Source of the DNA: Paenibacillus sp. FSL W8-0426
Lineage (GTDB): Bacteria > Bacillota > Bacilli > Paenibacillales > Paenibacillaceae
DNA length: 64,000 bases
Direction: 5' to 3'
Assembly: GCF_037969725.1 (NCBI RefSeq)
Contig: NZ_CP150203.1
Span: 1,628,001-1,692,000 of the forward strand
Each line of letters opens with the position of its first letter. Position 1 is the stretch's first letter. The notes under the pieces are model-generated. The model had not been told where the DNA came from. It saw only the letters and a list, made by a program, of their open reading frames with translations, and made no database searches. A program made the position numbers and the translations under genes. Below are positions 24,328-33,686 of the stretch, piece by piece.

Positions 24328-24364
24328 GAAGGGAGCCCGTATTGCTGCGGAGCTCCCTTATTGT
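24328..24364. terminator. hairpin terminator after the xyloside operon
   Basis: AAGGGAGC (24329-24336) pairs with GCTCCCTT (24352-24359). The T run is weak. Nothing gene-like lies from here to 24590. Confidence 0.55.
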
Positions 24365-24597
24365 GAGTTCATGCGTCCAATACCACTAATATGGAGCTTC
24401 TTTTGTCTTTTCCATTAAAGGGCATCCTCTGTAAGTTGCAGTAAAGTCGCACGTCGATCATCGGGATCTGCTATCCGCTGAATGAGCCCATCACGCTCAG
24501 GGTGCTTCTTTTTGGTGGCCAATTCATTCATCTCGTATTCTTATTGGATATGATGAGAAAACTATCCTTAAAAATGCTGGGGATGAGGGTTTCAGAC

Positions 24598-24999
24598 ATG
24601 AAGAGATTTATCGGATCATTGCTAACGGTCATCATTTTCTTGATGACAATGCAGCACGTTTGCGCAGAGCCAAACGATGAACCATTGAAACGGCTTGTGC
24701 TGACTTTGTTAGCTCCAAAAATACAGGAACAGATTAACCAATACTATACTAATAAATTTACTGAATCACCTACGTTTACGCCTTTTTTGGATGGAACTGA
24801 TGTAGACGTTGAATATTTTTCTTCACTTATTGAGGTTCAGGTTAAAACAATCCCGTACGTAGGACCTCATTTGGATGTTGGAATCGATTCGATAAGGTTT
24901 AGTATAGATAACTCCGGATCAATAGTGGTTGTAGAATATAAGCACATTCGGGATTATGACTTGCCTCCCCACTGGCAAGAAATTATTAAAACCCATTAA
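24598..24999 (+). CDS. secreted DUF3888-like protein
   Basis: 133 residues. ATG at 24598 has GAGGG eight bases before it. A signal peptide (MKRFIGSLLTVIIFLMTMQH, cleaved near CAEP) is followed by LKRLVLTLLAPKIQEQINQY and later KTIPYVGPHLDVGID, the pattern of DUF3888 proteins found in Bacilli. Function unknown; exported or wall-associated. Stands alone between terminators. Confidence 0.75.
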   Translation: MKRFIGSLLTVIIFLMTMQHVCAEPNDEPLKRLVLTLLAPKIQEQINQYYTNKFTESPTFTPFLDGTDVDVEYFSSLIEVQVKTIPYVGPHLDVGIDSIRFSIDNSGSIVVVEYKHIRDYDLPPHWQEIIKTH

Positions 25000-25080
25000 G
25001 CCCCTCCATATGAACTAGTTTTCTCACTCAAATACGGAAGATTGAGGTGCGCGCTCGAAGCTCATGCAGGTCCGCCATTT

Positions 25081-25176
25081 ATGATAATCATCGTTGGCTT
25101 GTTGCTCTTATTAGTAGGTGGGATCGTTCTAATAAAGCGAAGAGGAGTATGGCTGTTTATCGGAATGGATCTATAG
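25081..25176 (+). CDS. possible 31-residue single-helix membrane peptide
   Basis: MIIIVGLLLLLVGGIVLIKR followed by RGVWLFIGMDL: one membrane helix with a positive end. The frame is open upstream for a dozen codons with a possible TTG start. No clear ribosome binding site before the ATG, so it is a candidate only. Confidence 0.3.
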   Translation: MIIIVGLLLLLVGGIVLIKRRGVWLFIGMDL

Positions 25177-25180
25177 CAAG

Positions 25181-25217
25181 AACCCCGTCATCTGATTCAA
25201 CAGGTAACGGGGTTTTT
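25181..25217. terminator. rho-independent terminator, both strands
   Basis: AACCCCGT (25181-25188) pairs with ACGGGGTT (25207-25214), with T5 after it. It also stands at the end of the minus-strand chemoreceptor gene. Confidence 0.8.
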
Positions 25218-25219
25218 CA

Positions 25220-26989
25220 TTATTCTGAACGATCTGATCTGCGCACTTCGATCTGAAACTGATTGGAATACGATTTGAGGCTGCCTGCAAGGCTGGCAAG
25301 CTGTCCGGAGATGTTCGACAGTTCGTTGGCCGAACGTTGCTGCTCTTCAGCACTTGCTGCGACTTCTTCAGTCATGGCCGATGTTTCCTCGGTTGCGGAA
25401 GCAATATAACTCAAGTGCTGTTCCACCTCCTGACGAATGGAGTGCATATCCGCCGTCCGGCTTTCCAAACGTTTAGCCAGCTCCTGGACTTCGTTCGATA
25501 AGCGGCTAACCTGCCTAAACGTCTGGAGGCACTCAGCGATCTGTTCTTCCTGTTCCTTGGCTGCAGCCATATTCGTATCAAAATGACTACTCATACGTTG
25601 TATCTCTTGAACGAATGAACTCAGAATTTCATCAATCTCCTGAATCGAACGTTCGGATTGCTGAGCGAGGTGTCCCATTTCACCAGCAACGACAGCAAAG
25701 CCTTTCCCCGCTTCGCCAGCCCGGGCTGCCTCGATGGAAGCATTCAGCGATAGAATTTGAGTTTGTTTTAAAATGCCGTGAATTTGTCCGCTAATGGTAG
25801 AGGCGAGTTCCGACTGAGTCGTCAGGGACTTAGAGATTTCCTGCTGATGCTCGACACGCTTGGCATTCTCCCGGCCCTTCTCAAGCAGAGCCTCATGTTC
25901 TCGCGTAACTTGTGCTTGTACGGCAGATAGCTGTTCTGAAGTATCGGTGAACTGCTGCACATATGAACCTACTTCATCCATGATTTTGCCAAGATTCTCG
26001 GAGTGCTGGACGGAGTGTTCCGTCTCTTCAGCTTGTTTCATGGAGCCTGTGGCTATTTCCTCGATCGCTCTGGAAAGTTCTTCGGTCTGACGCAGGTTTG
26101 TCTGAGCCGTTTCGGCAATATGGTTTGAGGACTGCTGGAGCGTATTGGATCCTTGCTGTATTCCCATCAAAATATTCGTCAATTGGGCAACCATGACATT
26201 AATCAAATGACTGATATCACCGAGCTGGTCGTTTGTCATGGGTGTGGATACGACTTTGAGATTCCCATCGGCGACCTGTTCGAGGCTTAACTTAATATCG
26301 CGTACTTGTCTGAGAATGCCTCTTACCACAAATAACATCATGACCAAAGATAGAATCAGCACAACCGCAAAAATCGGGATGATGGTCCGATACGCATCAT
26401 TTACGGATGCCTTGGACATTTGATTCACGGCTGCAGCGGAAATATCAATGCCCAGGTAGCCGATTACAGTACCTTGCGAATCCTTGATTGGCGTAAAGGA
26501 GGACAATAGCTGCCCCCAGGTCGGATCTTCAACGATGCCTGTTGTGACGACTTCACCGTTTAACAAGCGCTCCTGAATCTGGGGATTGAAGTCCATGGCA
26601 GTCCCGTAAGGGCTATATTCCGAATCGTCCCAATCCGCTCCATCCACGGTGTAGATCCATCCGTCCGAAGTTTTGTTATACATATAAACATATAGGGCTC
26701 CAGATTGAAGCCTGACTTTAACGAGTTCGTCTCTAAGACTTTTGTATTCGTTGCTCTCCTCCGAAGCAGTAGCATATAATGTTTTGATAATTTCCGATTC
26801 CTGGCCTAATTGAGAGGCCGTGTTCATTGCCAGCTGCTGGTTGTTATGCTGCATGGTCATTAATGATGCATTTTCACTGGAATCCATCGTGGCCCATATG
26901 ATTAGACCACCCATGGCCAATAGCGGAACCAGAATGATCAAATACAGTTTAAACCTTAAATCCGTCTTTTTATTGCGAGCCTGTCTCAC
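25220..26989 (-). CDS. methyl-accepting chemotaxis protein
   Basis: 589 residues; GTG start behind AAGGGGGA. Topology: membrane helix (about 12-33), an extracellular sensor of Cache type (about 40-185, with the [18 protein letters not shown] stretch), second helix (about 190-212), HAMP (about 213-265) and a long signalling coiled coil. The conserved tip reads [20 protein letters not shown]. It feeds ligand information to CheA. There is no pentapeptide tether. Stands alone. Confidence 0.92.
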   Translation of the reverse strand: MRQARNKKTDLRFKLYLIILVPLLAMGGLIIWATMDSSENASLMTMQHNNQQLAMNTASQLGQESEIIKTLYATASEESNEYKSLRDELVKVRLQSGALYVYMYNKTSDGWIYTVDGADWDDSEYSPYGTAMDFNPQIQERLLNGEVVTTGIVEDPTWGQLLSSFTPIKDSQGTVIGYLGIDISAAAVNQMSKASVNDAYRTIIPIFAVVLILSLVMMLFVVRGILRQVRDIKLSLEQVADGNLKVVSTPMTNDQLGDISHLINVMVAQLTNILMGIQQGSNTLQQSSNHIAETAQTNLRQTEELSRAIEEIATGSMKQAEETEHSVQHSENLGKIMDEVGSYVQQFTDTSEQLSAVQAQVTREHEALLEKGRENAKRVEHQQEISKSLTTQSELASTISGQIHGILKQTQILSLNASIEAARAGEAGKGFAVVAGEMGHLAQQSERSIQEIDEILSSFVQEIQRMSSHFDTNMAAAKEQEEQIAECLQTFRQVSRLSNEVQELAKRLESRTADMHSIRQEVEQHLSYIASATEETSAMTEEVAASAEEQQRSANELSNISGQLASLAGSLKSYSNQFQIEVRRSDRSE

Positions 26990-27347
26990 GATCTGTTCCC
27001 CCTTAGAAGTAGTTAAAACTTAAAACAACATCGTCGTTTTTTAATATAGCTCCATACTATTTATCGTAAAATAGGAGGGGGAAGTGAAGAATAAACCTGG
27101 AATTATACTTGAATATAAATAAGAAAATCGGAGTCCCAGAGGACTACGAAGTGAATTGAATGTGGGATATAATGGTACGAGGCTGTCAATATGCTGGATC
27201 GGCGGTATAGTTTGAATATCCATCGTTGCGTAATACGGGTGAAGGGAAACAGGGGGAATAATCAAAAGTGGATTTCTTTTAACAACCTTTTGTTACTGAT
27301 GATGCTTACGCGTTGTCGTTCTATGATTCGTTATAAACGCTATGTAG

Positions 27348-27525
27348 GTTGAACTAGATATTTACACGAAAACGAGAGGGGGCAGAAAGAATCTGGAGAA
27401 GCGAAGCGGTCGCGTTTATGACCGGATTTTCCCTTTGAAAAGGGAATCAAAAAATCTGGGGATAATAGCGATCGGAAGATGGTTCTGACCACGTAGTGAC
27501 TCTGTGTAAAAATCATTGGTTCAAC
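27348..27525. repeat. dispersed inverted-repeat-bounded element, copy A
   Basis: Ends GTTGAAC...TTTACAC (27348-27366) and GTGTAAAAATCATTGGTTCAAC (last 22 bases; given as its start GTGTAAAAATC and end GGTTCAAC) are inverted repeats. The centre holds GAAGCGAAGCGGTCGC, CCGGATTTTCCC and GATCGGAAG, all shared in inverted order with copy C. It fills most of the gene-free stretch 27000-27558. No ORF. Confidence 0.6.
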
Positions 27526-27558
27526 TTATATAACAAGTTTTGATTCGAATTTCCGAGG

Positions 27559-28005
27559 GTGATTGTTATCAACATTTCCATCGAAGTAATAGACCATACA
27601 GAAGAAGAGGAGATCCGCATCAGGTGTCACCAGGTAGACGAAGAAATACATGAGCTCGTGAATAAACTAAAAACCGAAACGCTCATTATACTGGGTTATC
27701 ATGAGGATCAGATCAGCCGCATCAAAGTTAGTGATATTTATTATTTTGAAGCTGTTGACGGAAAAGTGTTTGCATACTGTAAGAACAACGTTCATGAAGT
27801 CAAACAAAAGCTATATGAACTGGAGGAACTTTGCAAAGAGAAACATTGTTTTCGCGCTTCCAAATCCACCATTCTAAATATAGCTAAAATTTCCAGTATT
27901 CATCCGTCCATCAGCGGACGATTTCAAGCCTTATTGGATAACGGGGAGAAGGTTGTCATATCACGACAGTATGTACCCATGCTTAAACACATACTTGGAT
28001 TATAA
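27559..28005 (+). CDS. LytTR-type DNA-binding regulator
   Basis: 148 residues. The start is uncertain: GTG at 27559 overlaps the GAGGGTG site, and an unusual start codon a few codons later is possible. The LytTR domain covers about 45-145: IKVSDIYYFEAVDGKVFAYC, then FRASKSTILNIAKISSIHPS and SGRFQALLDNGEKVVISRQY. LytTR domains bind direct repeats. The DUF3021 membrane protein follows 13 bases later, a common regulatory pair in Firmicutes that often controls its own operon. Confidence 0.8.
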   Translation: MIVINISIEVIDHTEEEEIRIRCHQVDEEIHELVNKLKTETLIILGYHEDQISRIKVSDIYYFEAVDGKVFAYCKNNVHEVKQKLYELEELCKEKHCFRASKSTILNIAKISSIHPSISGRFQALLDNGEKVVISRQYVPMLKHILGL

Positions 28006-28018
28006 AAGGGGGACCTAT

Positions 28019-28447
28019 ATGAAATATTCCGAGCTCATTAAAGGAATGATCAGAGATTTCTTAATTATATTCGCCTCCATCATTATAATCATCACTATTT
28101 TGCGGCAAATCTTTGCTCCTGATGCAAATTTCGAATTAAAGACGATTTTTATAATTATGGTTTTCTCTTTTTTGGGTGCTTTGACTGGAATCATTTTATA
28201 TACGCCGCATGCCATTAGCGAGAATAGAATGCGCCTCCGTGTCATTTTCCATTTCTTTTTTCTGGAAGCCCTTTTAATTTCTCTTGCTGTCCTATTGAAT
28301 CTCGTATACACCACTTCCGGTATACTATTACTGGCGTTGCAAATTGCTGCAGTATACGTAATCGTTCGCCTACTGACGTATAAGAATGACAAAAAGGAAG
28401 CTCAAAAGATCAATGAAAGACTAAAAACATTTAAAAACGAGGTTTAG
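28019..28447 (+). CDS. DUF3021 membrane protein, partner of the LytTR regulator
   Basis: 142 residues; start after AAAAGGGGG. Four hydrophobic helices (about 12-32, 42-62, 72-95, 98-118) and a charged C-terminal tail match DUF3021. Proteins of this family sit beside LytTR regulators and are thought to restrain them at the membrane. Nothing else in the window is clearly their target. Confidence 0.8.
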   Translation: MKYSELIKGMIRDFLIIFASIIIIITILRQIFAPDANFELKTIFIIMVFSFLGALTGIILYTPHAISENRMRLRVIFHFFFLEALLISLAVLLNLVYTTSGILLLALQIAAVYVIVRLLTYKNDKKEAQKINERLKTFKNEV

Positions 28448-28628
28448 AAGATCTACACAAACCGCTCCCCAATAAAGTCGTATTCGCAGCGCGTAAGTAC
28501 ACAGCTTTACGTTGTTTTTTTACAACTTATTGGCTCTCAGCGACAGCTTATCGTTTATGCGTATACACCTGCTCTGCCATTTCTTATGATGAACTCATAA
28601 AAAGCTGGAGGAGGAGCAGAGGAGTCTT

Positions 28629-29933
28629 ATGGAGATGTTAATCCTTGTTGTTACGTTGGTCTTCGAACTGGCCATTGCCGTTTATTCCATGGTAACGAAG
28701 CAAAGCCGTCACAAGATAAAGAGTTGGACGAGAATCGCAATGTTTATCGGATTCATCATGCTGAGCTTGGGGAACGTTGTCGTATGGGAGTACACTTGGG
28801 GACTGTTTGCAGGTTTGCTTTTTCTATTAGCGTTCAAGGAAATGGTTGCGCTCCTGCGTAAACAAACACCCACTCCGCGTTACAAAACCTTCTCTACGGT
28901 GTGGAAATTGCTTTTGTTAGCGCTGACCATTGTCATTACCCTTGTTCCTGTTTTACTTTTTCCACAGCATAGGCTGCCGCAAGTGACAGGTCCGTATGCA
29001 GTGGCGACCGCCACTTACAGTTACGTGGACAAGAATCGTATCGAAGAATTTACGGATCAGGGAGAGCATCGAGCTGTTAACGTGGAATTTTGGTATCCTG
29101 AACAGGCAGACGGAACGTATCCTTTGCTTGTGTTCTCCCATGGAGCATTCGGTATTAAAACCAGCAACACGTCTACCTTTACAGAGCTTGCGAGCCACGG
29201 TTACGTCGTCGTTTCGATCGACCATCCCTATCATTCTTTTTATACGGTTTCCGAGGATGGGAAGGTCGTGACCATTAATCCCGAGTACATGCAAGAATTC
29301 AACAATGCAAATAAAGGGGTTTATTCGCTTGGGGAGTATTTCGAGCTAAATCAAAAATGGATGAAATTGCGAACGGATGATATGGATTTTGTCATAGATA
29401 CGATCCTGGAACAAGCCGTGCAAAAAAAGGACTCTCTATATGAACGCATCGACACACAGAAAATAGGCGTGTTCGGTCATTCTATGGGGGGAGCGGCAAG
29501 CGTAGCACTGAGCAGGGAGCGCGATGATATTGACGCCGTAGTAAATATAGATGGTCCGTTCTATAGCGAGCTTGTATACGATAAAGTTACGAACGAATTA
29601 ACTGCAAAATCCGAAGCTTTCACCATCCCGCTTCTTAACGTTTATTCGGATGATGTGTGGATACAGCTCGACAGCAGTCCTCCGTATATTGCGAATCGCA
29701 TTTCGAATCCATATTTTAATGATGCATACAACGTTCATTTTAAAGGCGCAAAACATTTAAGTTTGACCGATCTACCTTTATTCTCGCCTATATTGGCAAA
29801 CCTGTTGCATGAAGGCAGAAAAGCAAATATCGATAAATATTACGCGATTGAAACTCAAAATGAACTTATCCTTCGTTTTTTTGACTACGCTCTCAAGAAT
29901 CAAGGTCAGTTTGCTCCAAAAGCGACGTATTGA
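28629..29933 (+). CDS. membrane-anchored alpha/beta hydrolase
   Basis: 434 residues; start after AGAGGAG. Three or four membrane helices in the first 120 residues, then an alpha/beta hydrolase domain with YPLLVFSHGAFG (oxyanion region, about 165-176) and the nucleophile elbow GVFGHSMGGAAS (about 281-292); a late KGAKHLSLTDL supplies the His. It resembles platelet-activating-factor-acetylhydrolase/dienelactone-hydrolase-like lipases. The catalytic domain probably faces outside. Substrate unknown. Confidence 0.82.
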   Translation: MEMLILVVTLVFELAIAVYSMVTKQSRHKIKSWTRIAMFIGFIMLSLGNVVVWEYTWGLFAGLLFLLAFKEMVALLRKQTPTPRYKTFSTVWKLLLLALTIVITLVPVLLFPQHRLPQVTGPYAVATATYSYVDKNRIEEFTDQGEHRAVNVEFWYPEQADGTYPLLVFSHGAFGIKTSNTSTFTELASHGYVVVSIDHPYHSFYTVSEDGKVVTINPEYMQEFNNANKGVYSLGEYFELNQKWMKLRTDDMDFVIDTILEQAVQKKDSLYERIDTQKIGVFGHSMGGAASVALSRERDDIDAVVNIDGPFYSELVYDKVTNELTAKSEAFTIPLLNVYSDDVWIQLDSSPPYIANRISNPYFNDAYNVHFKGAKHLSLTDLPLFSPILANLLHEGRKANIDKYYAIETQNELILRFFDYALKNQGQFAPKATY

Positions 29934-30031
29934 GCATCTGTTCCGCATGCAGGAAGAGAAGGCCATCATGGATTGTTTTGGCACTGGACGGAAAGGTATC
30001 CTCTCCAGAGGAATAGCAGGAGGTGTACCTA

Positions 30032-30400
30032 ATGAAGCTGACAAAGCTTAACTTGATATTCTCAGTCGCATTCTTAATTATAGTTCTGCCGATTCTAATT
30101 TATTATTTGGCAACCTACATTAAATTGTTCACTGATGGAGCTCAGATTGATATTAGCCCCCAAGCTGCAATTGAAGAGTATTTAAGCAACGAAACTCATG
30201 AATATAAAATCATCAATGTCACTTTAACAGAAGAAAAATTCAGGGCCCGTACGTATACCCTCGAATGCGATTGTCATTTTAAAAATGAAGAGTATCAAGG
30301 TCCTCAGAAGTATAATGTTCAATTGATCGATGATCTGGCTTGGATGGTTACTGATATAGAGATGATTAAAAATGAATCGCAACATAGTAGGAGCGTGTAA
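30032..30400 (+). CDS. hypothetical single-pass membrane protein
   Basis: 122 residues. ATG at 30032 stands eight bases after AGGAGG. One N-terminal membrane helix (about 8-30) and a small extracellular domain with two Cys (LECDCHF). Followed after one base by the DUF2785 gene, so the two are translated together. Family not recognised. Confidence 0.7.
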   Translation: MKLTKLNLIFSVAFLIIVLPILIYYLATYIKLFTDGAQIDISPQAAIEEYLSNETHEYKIINVTLTEEKFRARTYTLECDCHFKNEEYQGPQKYNVQLIDDLAWMVTDIEMIKNESQHSRSV

Positions 30401-30401
30401 C

Positions 30402-31223
30402 ATGAATTTAAAAGAAAAGTTGATATTAATTAAAGAAAATGGCTACCAAGCACCTCACGAACCATTCCAGTTGGTACAAGAAATGATGGATAACATCGGT
30501 TCCTTGGATGCCCAGCTGCGGGATGAGTTAATTTACACAACCTTATCCCATTGGATTGCTGGCAACACTCTAACGGCAAACGAACTGGAACAACTTGTAC
30601 CTGTCGTTTTGGACGAAAATCATTTGTTATATAAGCTGGGTGAAACCAATACAGACTCCGTCTTCACTCGATCGTTCTCGATGCTGGTTATACCACTTCT
30701 GCTCATTAGGCACAGGCAAACCCCTTTTCTTTCAAAAGAGCAGATCCATCAGATCAAAGAGAAGGTGTTTTACACTATACATAAAGAGCGAGATTATCGC
30801 GGTTATGATGAAGAGAAGGGCTGGGCCCACGCCATAGCTCATGCAGCAGATGCTTTGGACGATTTGGCTCAATGTTCCGAATTGGATCAAAACGACCTCA
30901 TAACCATTCTTAATTTGGTTTACGAAAAGATGACCATAACAGAGCGAGTTTACTCCGATGGAGAAGACGAGAGACTGGTAACGCCCGTAGTTAGTGTTCT
31001 CAATCGAAAAATACTTCGTCCAACTTATGTGGAGCAATGGATTCAACGTTTTGGTGATGTGGAGAAAGAACCAGAATTTCTGCCTACCTTTAAGCAAAAG
31101 AACAATATAAAGAACTTTTTAAAGAGTTTATACTTCCGAATAAAGTTTCACAACGTAGATACCGATCTCTGTCCAACGATTGAGCATACTTTATACAAAG
31201 TAGATAAAGTATATTATTCCTAA
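30402..31223 (+). CDS. DUF2785-family protein
   Basis: 273 residues; ATG at 30402 after GGAG. Helical soluble protein with RDELIYTTLSHWI, FSMLVIPLLLIRHR and the DYRGYDEEKGWAHAIAHAAD stretch that marks DUF2785. Function of the family is unknown to me. Second gene of a two-gene unit. Confidence 0.78.
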   Translation: MNLKEKLILIKENGYQAPHEPFQLVQEMMDNIGSLDAQLRDELIYTTLSHWIAGNTLTANELEQLVPVVLDENHLLYKLGETNTDSVFTRSFSMLVIPLLLIRHRQTPFLSKEQIHQIKEKVFYTIHKERDYRGYDEEKGWAHAIAHAADALDDLAQCSELDQNDLITILNLVYEKMTITERVYSDGEDERLVTPVVSVLNRKILRPTYVEQWIQRFGDVEKEPEFLPTFKQKNNIKNFLKSLYFRIKFHNVDTDLCPTIEHTLYKVDKVYYS

Positions 31224-31306
31224 TGTACAAAATTAGGATTTCCAATGGGACTGCAAGTTGATGTTCAACACCCTTATCGGACAGATCCTGTGCATATTAG
31301 ACTAAA

Positions 31307-31353
31307 AAGACCTTCTTATGGAGAGTTATCCTCTCCCGTTAAGAAGGTCTTGG
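31307..31353. terminator. hairpin terminator between convergent genes
   Basis: AAGACCTTCTTA (31307-31318) pairs with TTAAGAAGGTCTT (31339-31351). It serves the DUF2785 gene and the convergent chemoreceptor gene. Confidence 0.7.
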
Positions 31354-31387
31354 CTTAAAAATGAGTCCATATCGTAAAAGTTGAAAC

Positions 31388-33148
31388 TTAATATTTAAAC
31401 TTGACCGTAAGGTTTTCCAGCTTCTGCGACATATCCGACAAGGTTGCAGCCAGGGTCGTGATTTGCTCCATGGAAGCCAGCTGCTCCTCGGATGAAGCTG
31501 CAATATTCTGCGAGTTATCTGCGGCTCGAAGCGCCAAATCCGATACTTGCTCTTGGCCTGCTGTGATTTCCTGGACACTTGCGGTGATTTGTTGCGTAAC
31601 GCTGGCGAGTTCTTCTGTTTGCTGCGCGATCAGGTTGGTAGAGCCTACGATTTTGTTAAACTGCTCCTCTGTCTCATTAGCAATCTGTATACCTGAGTCG
31701 ACCTCCAGTTTGACTTGTTCCAATGTTTTAAGCGATTGTTCAATATCTGTCCGCATCTCCTGAATCAATGTGGAAATCTGGCCGGATGACTGGTTAGACT
31801 GCTCGGCAAGCTTCCTTACTTCAGCAGCAACTACGGAGAAACCGCGTCCTTCTTCGCCTGCACGGGCAGCTTCAATTGAAGCGTTCAATGCAAGGAGGTT
31901 AGTCTGTTTTGCGATATTTGTAATCGCATATACCATCGCATCAATTTGCTGGCTGCGTTCATCCAGCATTCTCATCATGGCATCCGTTTGGTTCACGGAA
32001 CGGTTAATCAGGTTCATTTGCTTCGCCGTATGCTCGACAGCCGTACCACCGATGTTAGCCAATTCCATCGCATCCACAGAAGAGTCCGCAATCGTTGAAG
32101 AGCTCTCCGCTATGCGCTGGATACCCACTGAAATTTCCTGGAGCGCATTGGTTGTCCTCTGAAGCATGGTTTGTTGATCCTGTGCACCGGCTGCCGATTC
32201 CTGAATCGACATGGTGATGTTTTCGGTGCCCTGGCTTGTGTGCTCTGCTCCAAGAGTCAATTCTTTGGAGGATGAAGCTACCTGCTTGGTGGAGAGATCG
32301 ACTTGGCGAATAAGATGTCTCATGTTTTGGATCATATGGTTGAAGTCCTTCGAAAGCTCTCCGATCTCATCGCTGGACTTATTTTTAACTTCTTCTACGG
32401 TCAGGTCGCCGTCCGCAACCGCTTTAAGCCGCTTCGCGACCTGCAGGATAGGGTTCGTTAAACGGCCCGAGATCATGCTGACGATCACTGTTCCGAGAAC
32501 GACCGCAACGGCCGCAACAATGAGAACAAGATAAAGGACTTTCGTGGCACCGCTGTTGAACTCGCTTAGATATGCACCCGAACCGATGATCCAACCCCAA
32601 TGTGGATCCATTTGAACATAGGACACTTTCGTTTCCACTTCACCTGTACCAGGGAGAGCCCATTTATACGAGACGAATCCGCCGCCGCTTGTACCTACTT
32701 TAACGAGCTCTTTTCCCAAATAGACACCATCTTCTGTGACGACATCCGTCAAATCCTGGCCTTCGTTGGAAGGGTTCATTACTGAACGGGCATCTTTGGT
32801 AACCGCCCACGGATATCCCGTTTCTCCTACCGTATATTCGCTTTTGATCGTGCGCTTATTATCGGCATTTTTCTCGCCGAGCAGTTCGACGCGAAGTTTT
32901 TCCTGTGCTTGCTCCAATGTTAAATCTCCGCTTTTGACTTGCTCATTCAGAAGGTTAATCATGCCAATAACCATACTCACATTATTTTCGAGCGCTGCTT
33001 TACCGGATTCATTCATTTCATTTTTCGAAACGGTATAAGAGCTAAACCCGATGACGATTGTCGGCACAATAAGGATGGCCAGGCACAAAGAGACTAGTTT
33101 TGCTCTTAAAGATTTTATTTTTAGTAAAGATGCTAACTTTGTTTTCAC
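31388..33148 (-). CDS. methyl-accepting chemotaxis protein with Cache_2 sensor
   Basis: 586 residues from the GTG at 33148, seven bases after GAGGGGG; the frame runs further up without a site. Membrane helix (about 20-40), extracellular single-Cache domain (about 45-195, with [19 protein letters not shown] and [17 protein letters not shown]), second helix, HAMP, and signalling domain with [19 protein letters not shown]. The Cache_2 type usually senses small organic acids or similar ligands. It is distinct from the receptor at 25220. Confidence 0.92.
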   Translation of the reverse strand: MKTKLASLLKIKSLRAKLVSLCLAILIVPTIVIGFSSYTVSKNEMNESGKAALENNVSMVIGMINLLNEQVKSGDLTLEQAQEKLRVELLGEKNADNKRTIKSEYTVGETGYPWAVTKDARSVMNPSNEGQDLTDVVTEDGVYLGKELVKVGTSGGGFVSYKWALPGTGEVETKVSYVQMDPHWGWIIGSGAYLSEFNSGATKVLYLVLIVAAVAVVLGTVIVSMISGRLTNPILQVAKRLKAVADGDLTVEEVKNKSSDEIGELSKDFNHMIQNMRHLIRQVDLSTKQVASSSKELTLGAEHTSQGTENITMSIQESAAGAQDQQTMLQRTTNALQEISVGIQRIAESSSTIADSSVDAMELANIGGTAVEHTAKQMNLINRSVNQTDAMMRMLDERSQQIDAMVYAITNIAKQTNLLALNASIEAARAGEEGRGFSVVAAEVRKLAEQSNQSSGQISTLIQEMRTDIEQSLKTLEQVKLEVDSGIQIANETEEQFNKIVGSTNLIAQQTEELASVTQQITASVQEITAGQEQVSDLALRAADNSQNIAASSEEQLASMEQITTLAATLSDMSQKLENLTVKFKY

Positions 33149-33202
33149 TGCATTTCCCCCTCGGTTATACCCATTTACAGATTGAATTCTACCTTGTCTA
33201 CA

Positions 33203-33287
33203 TTGAACCAATGATTTTTACACGAAGTCACTTTCGTAGTCAGAACCAGCTTCCGATCGCTGTTATCGTGTAAATGTCTAGTTCAAC
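33203..33287. repeat. dispersed inverted-repeat-bounded element, copy B (short)
   Basis: TTGAACCAATGATTTTTACAC at the left (start TTGAACC) and GTGTAAATGTCTAGTTCAA at the right match the ends of copy A, and the centre keeps GTCAGAACCAGCTTCCGATC. The inner hairpin part is missing. The stretch from here to 33686 holds a second similar end (CGTTAACGTGTACATG near 33434) and no gene. Confidence 0.6.
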
Positions 33288-33686
33288 CGATATAATAGTT
33301 AAAATTTTAAATGAATCTGTACATTATATATCGTAAAAATATCCCGAAAAATGAAGCATTTTCGCCATTCCATTACGAAGTTCGTTAGCCGATCCACGTG
33401 ACTGCTTTGTTTAACGAACTTTCAGTTTTTATCGTTAACGTGTACATGTTTTTTTCAGTTTTTATAGAAGGAGAATTAACAAGTCTATGGAAATAAGATA
33501 AGGGAGGGCTAGGGCTTTCTTCCGGTACCTCAAGCGTGATTTTGATGTAGAGCCTGACCTAGGTAGGCTTCTTCTCTATTTATTTGTCAACTTTTTTACA
33601 TAGATTTCATACAACCTACGATTTATATGAATTTAACCATGCTAATCTGTTTCAGGATCAGAAATTGGAGAGGGGTTTTGTAACTT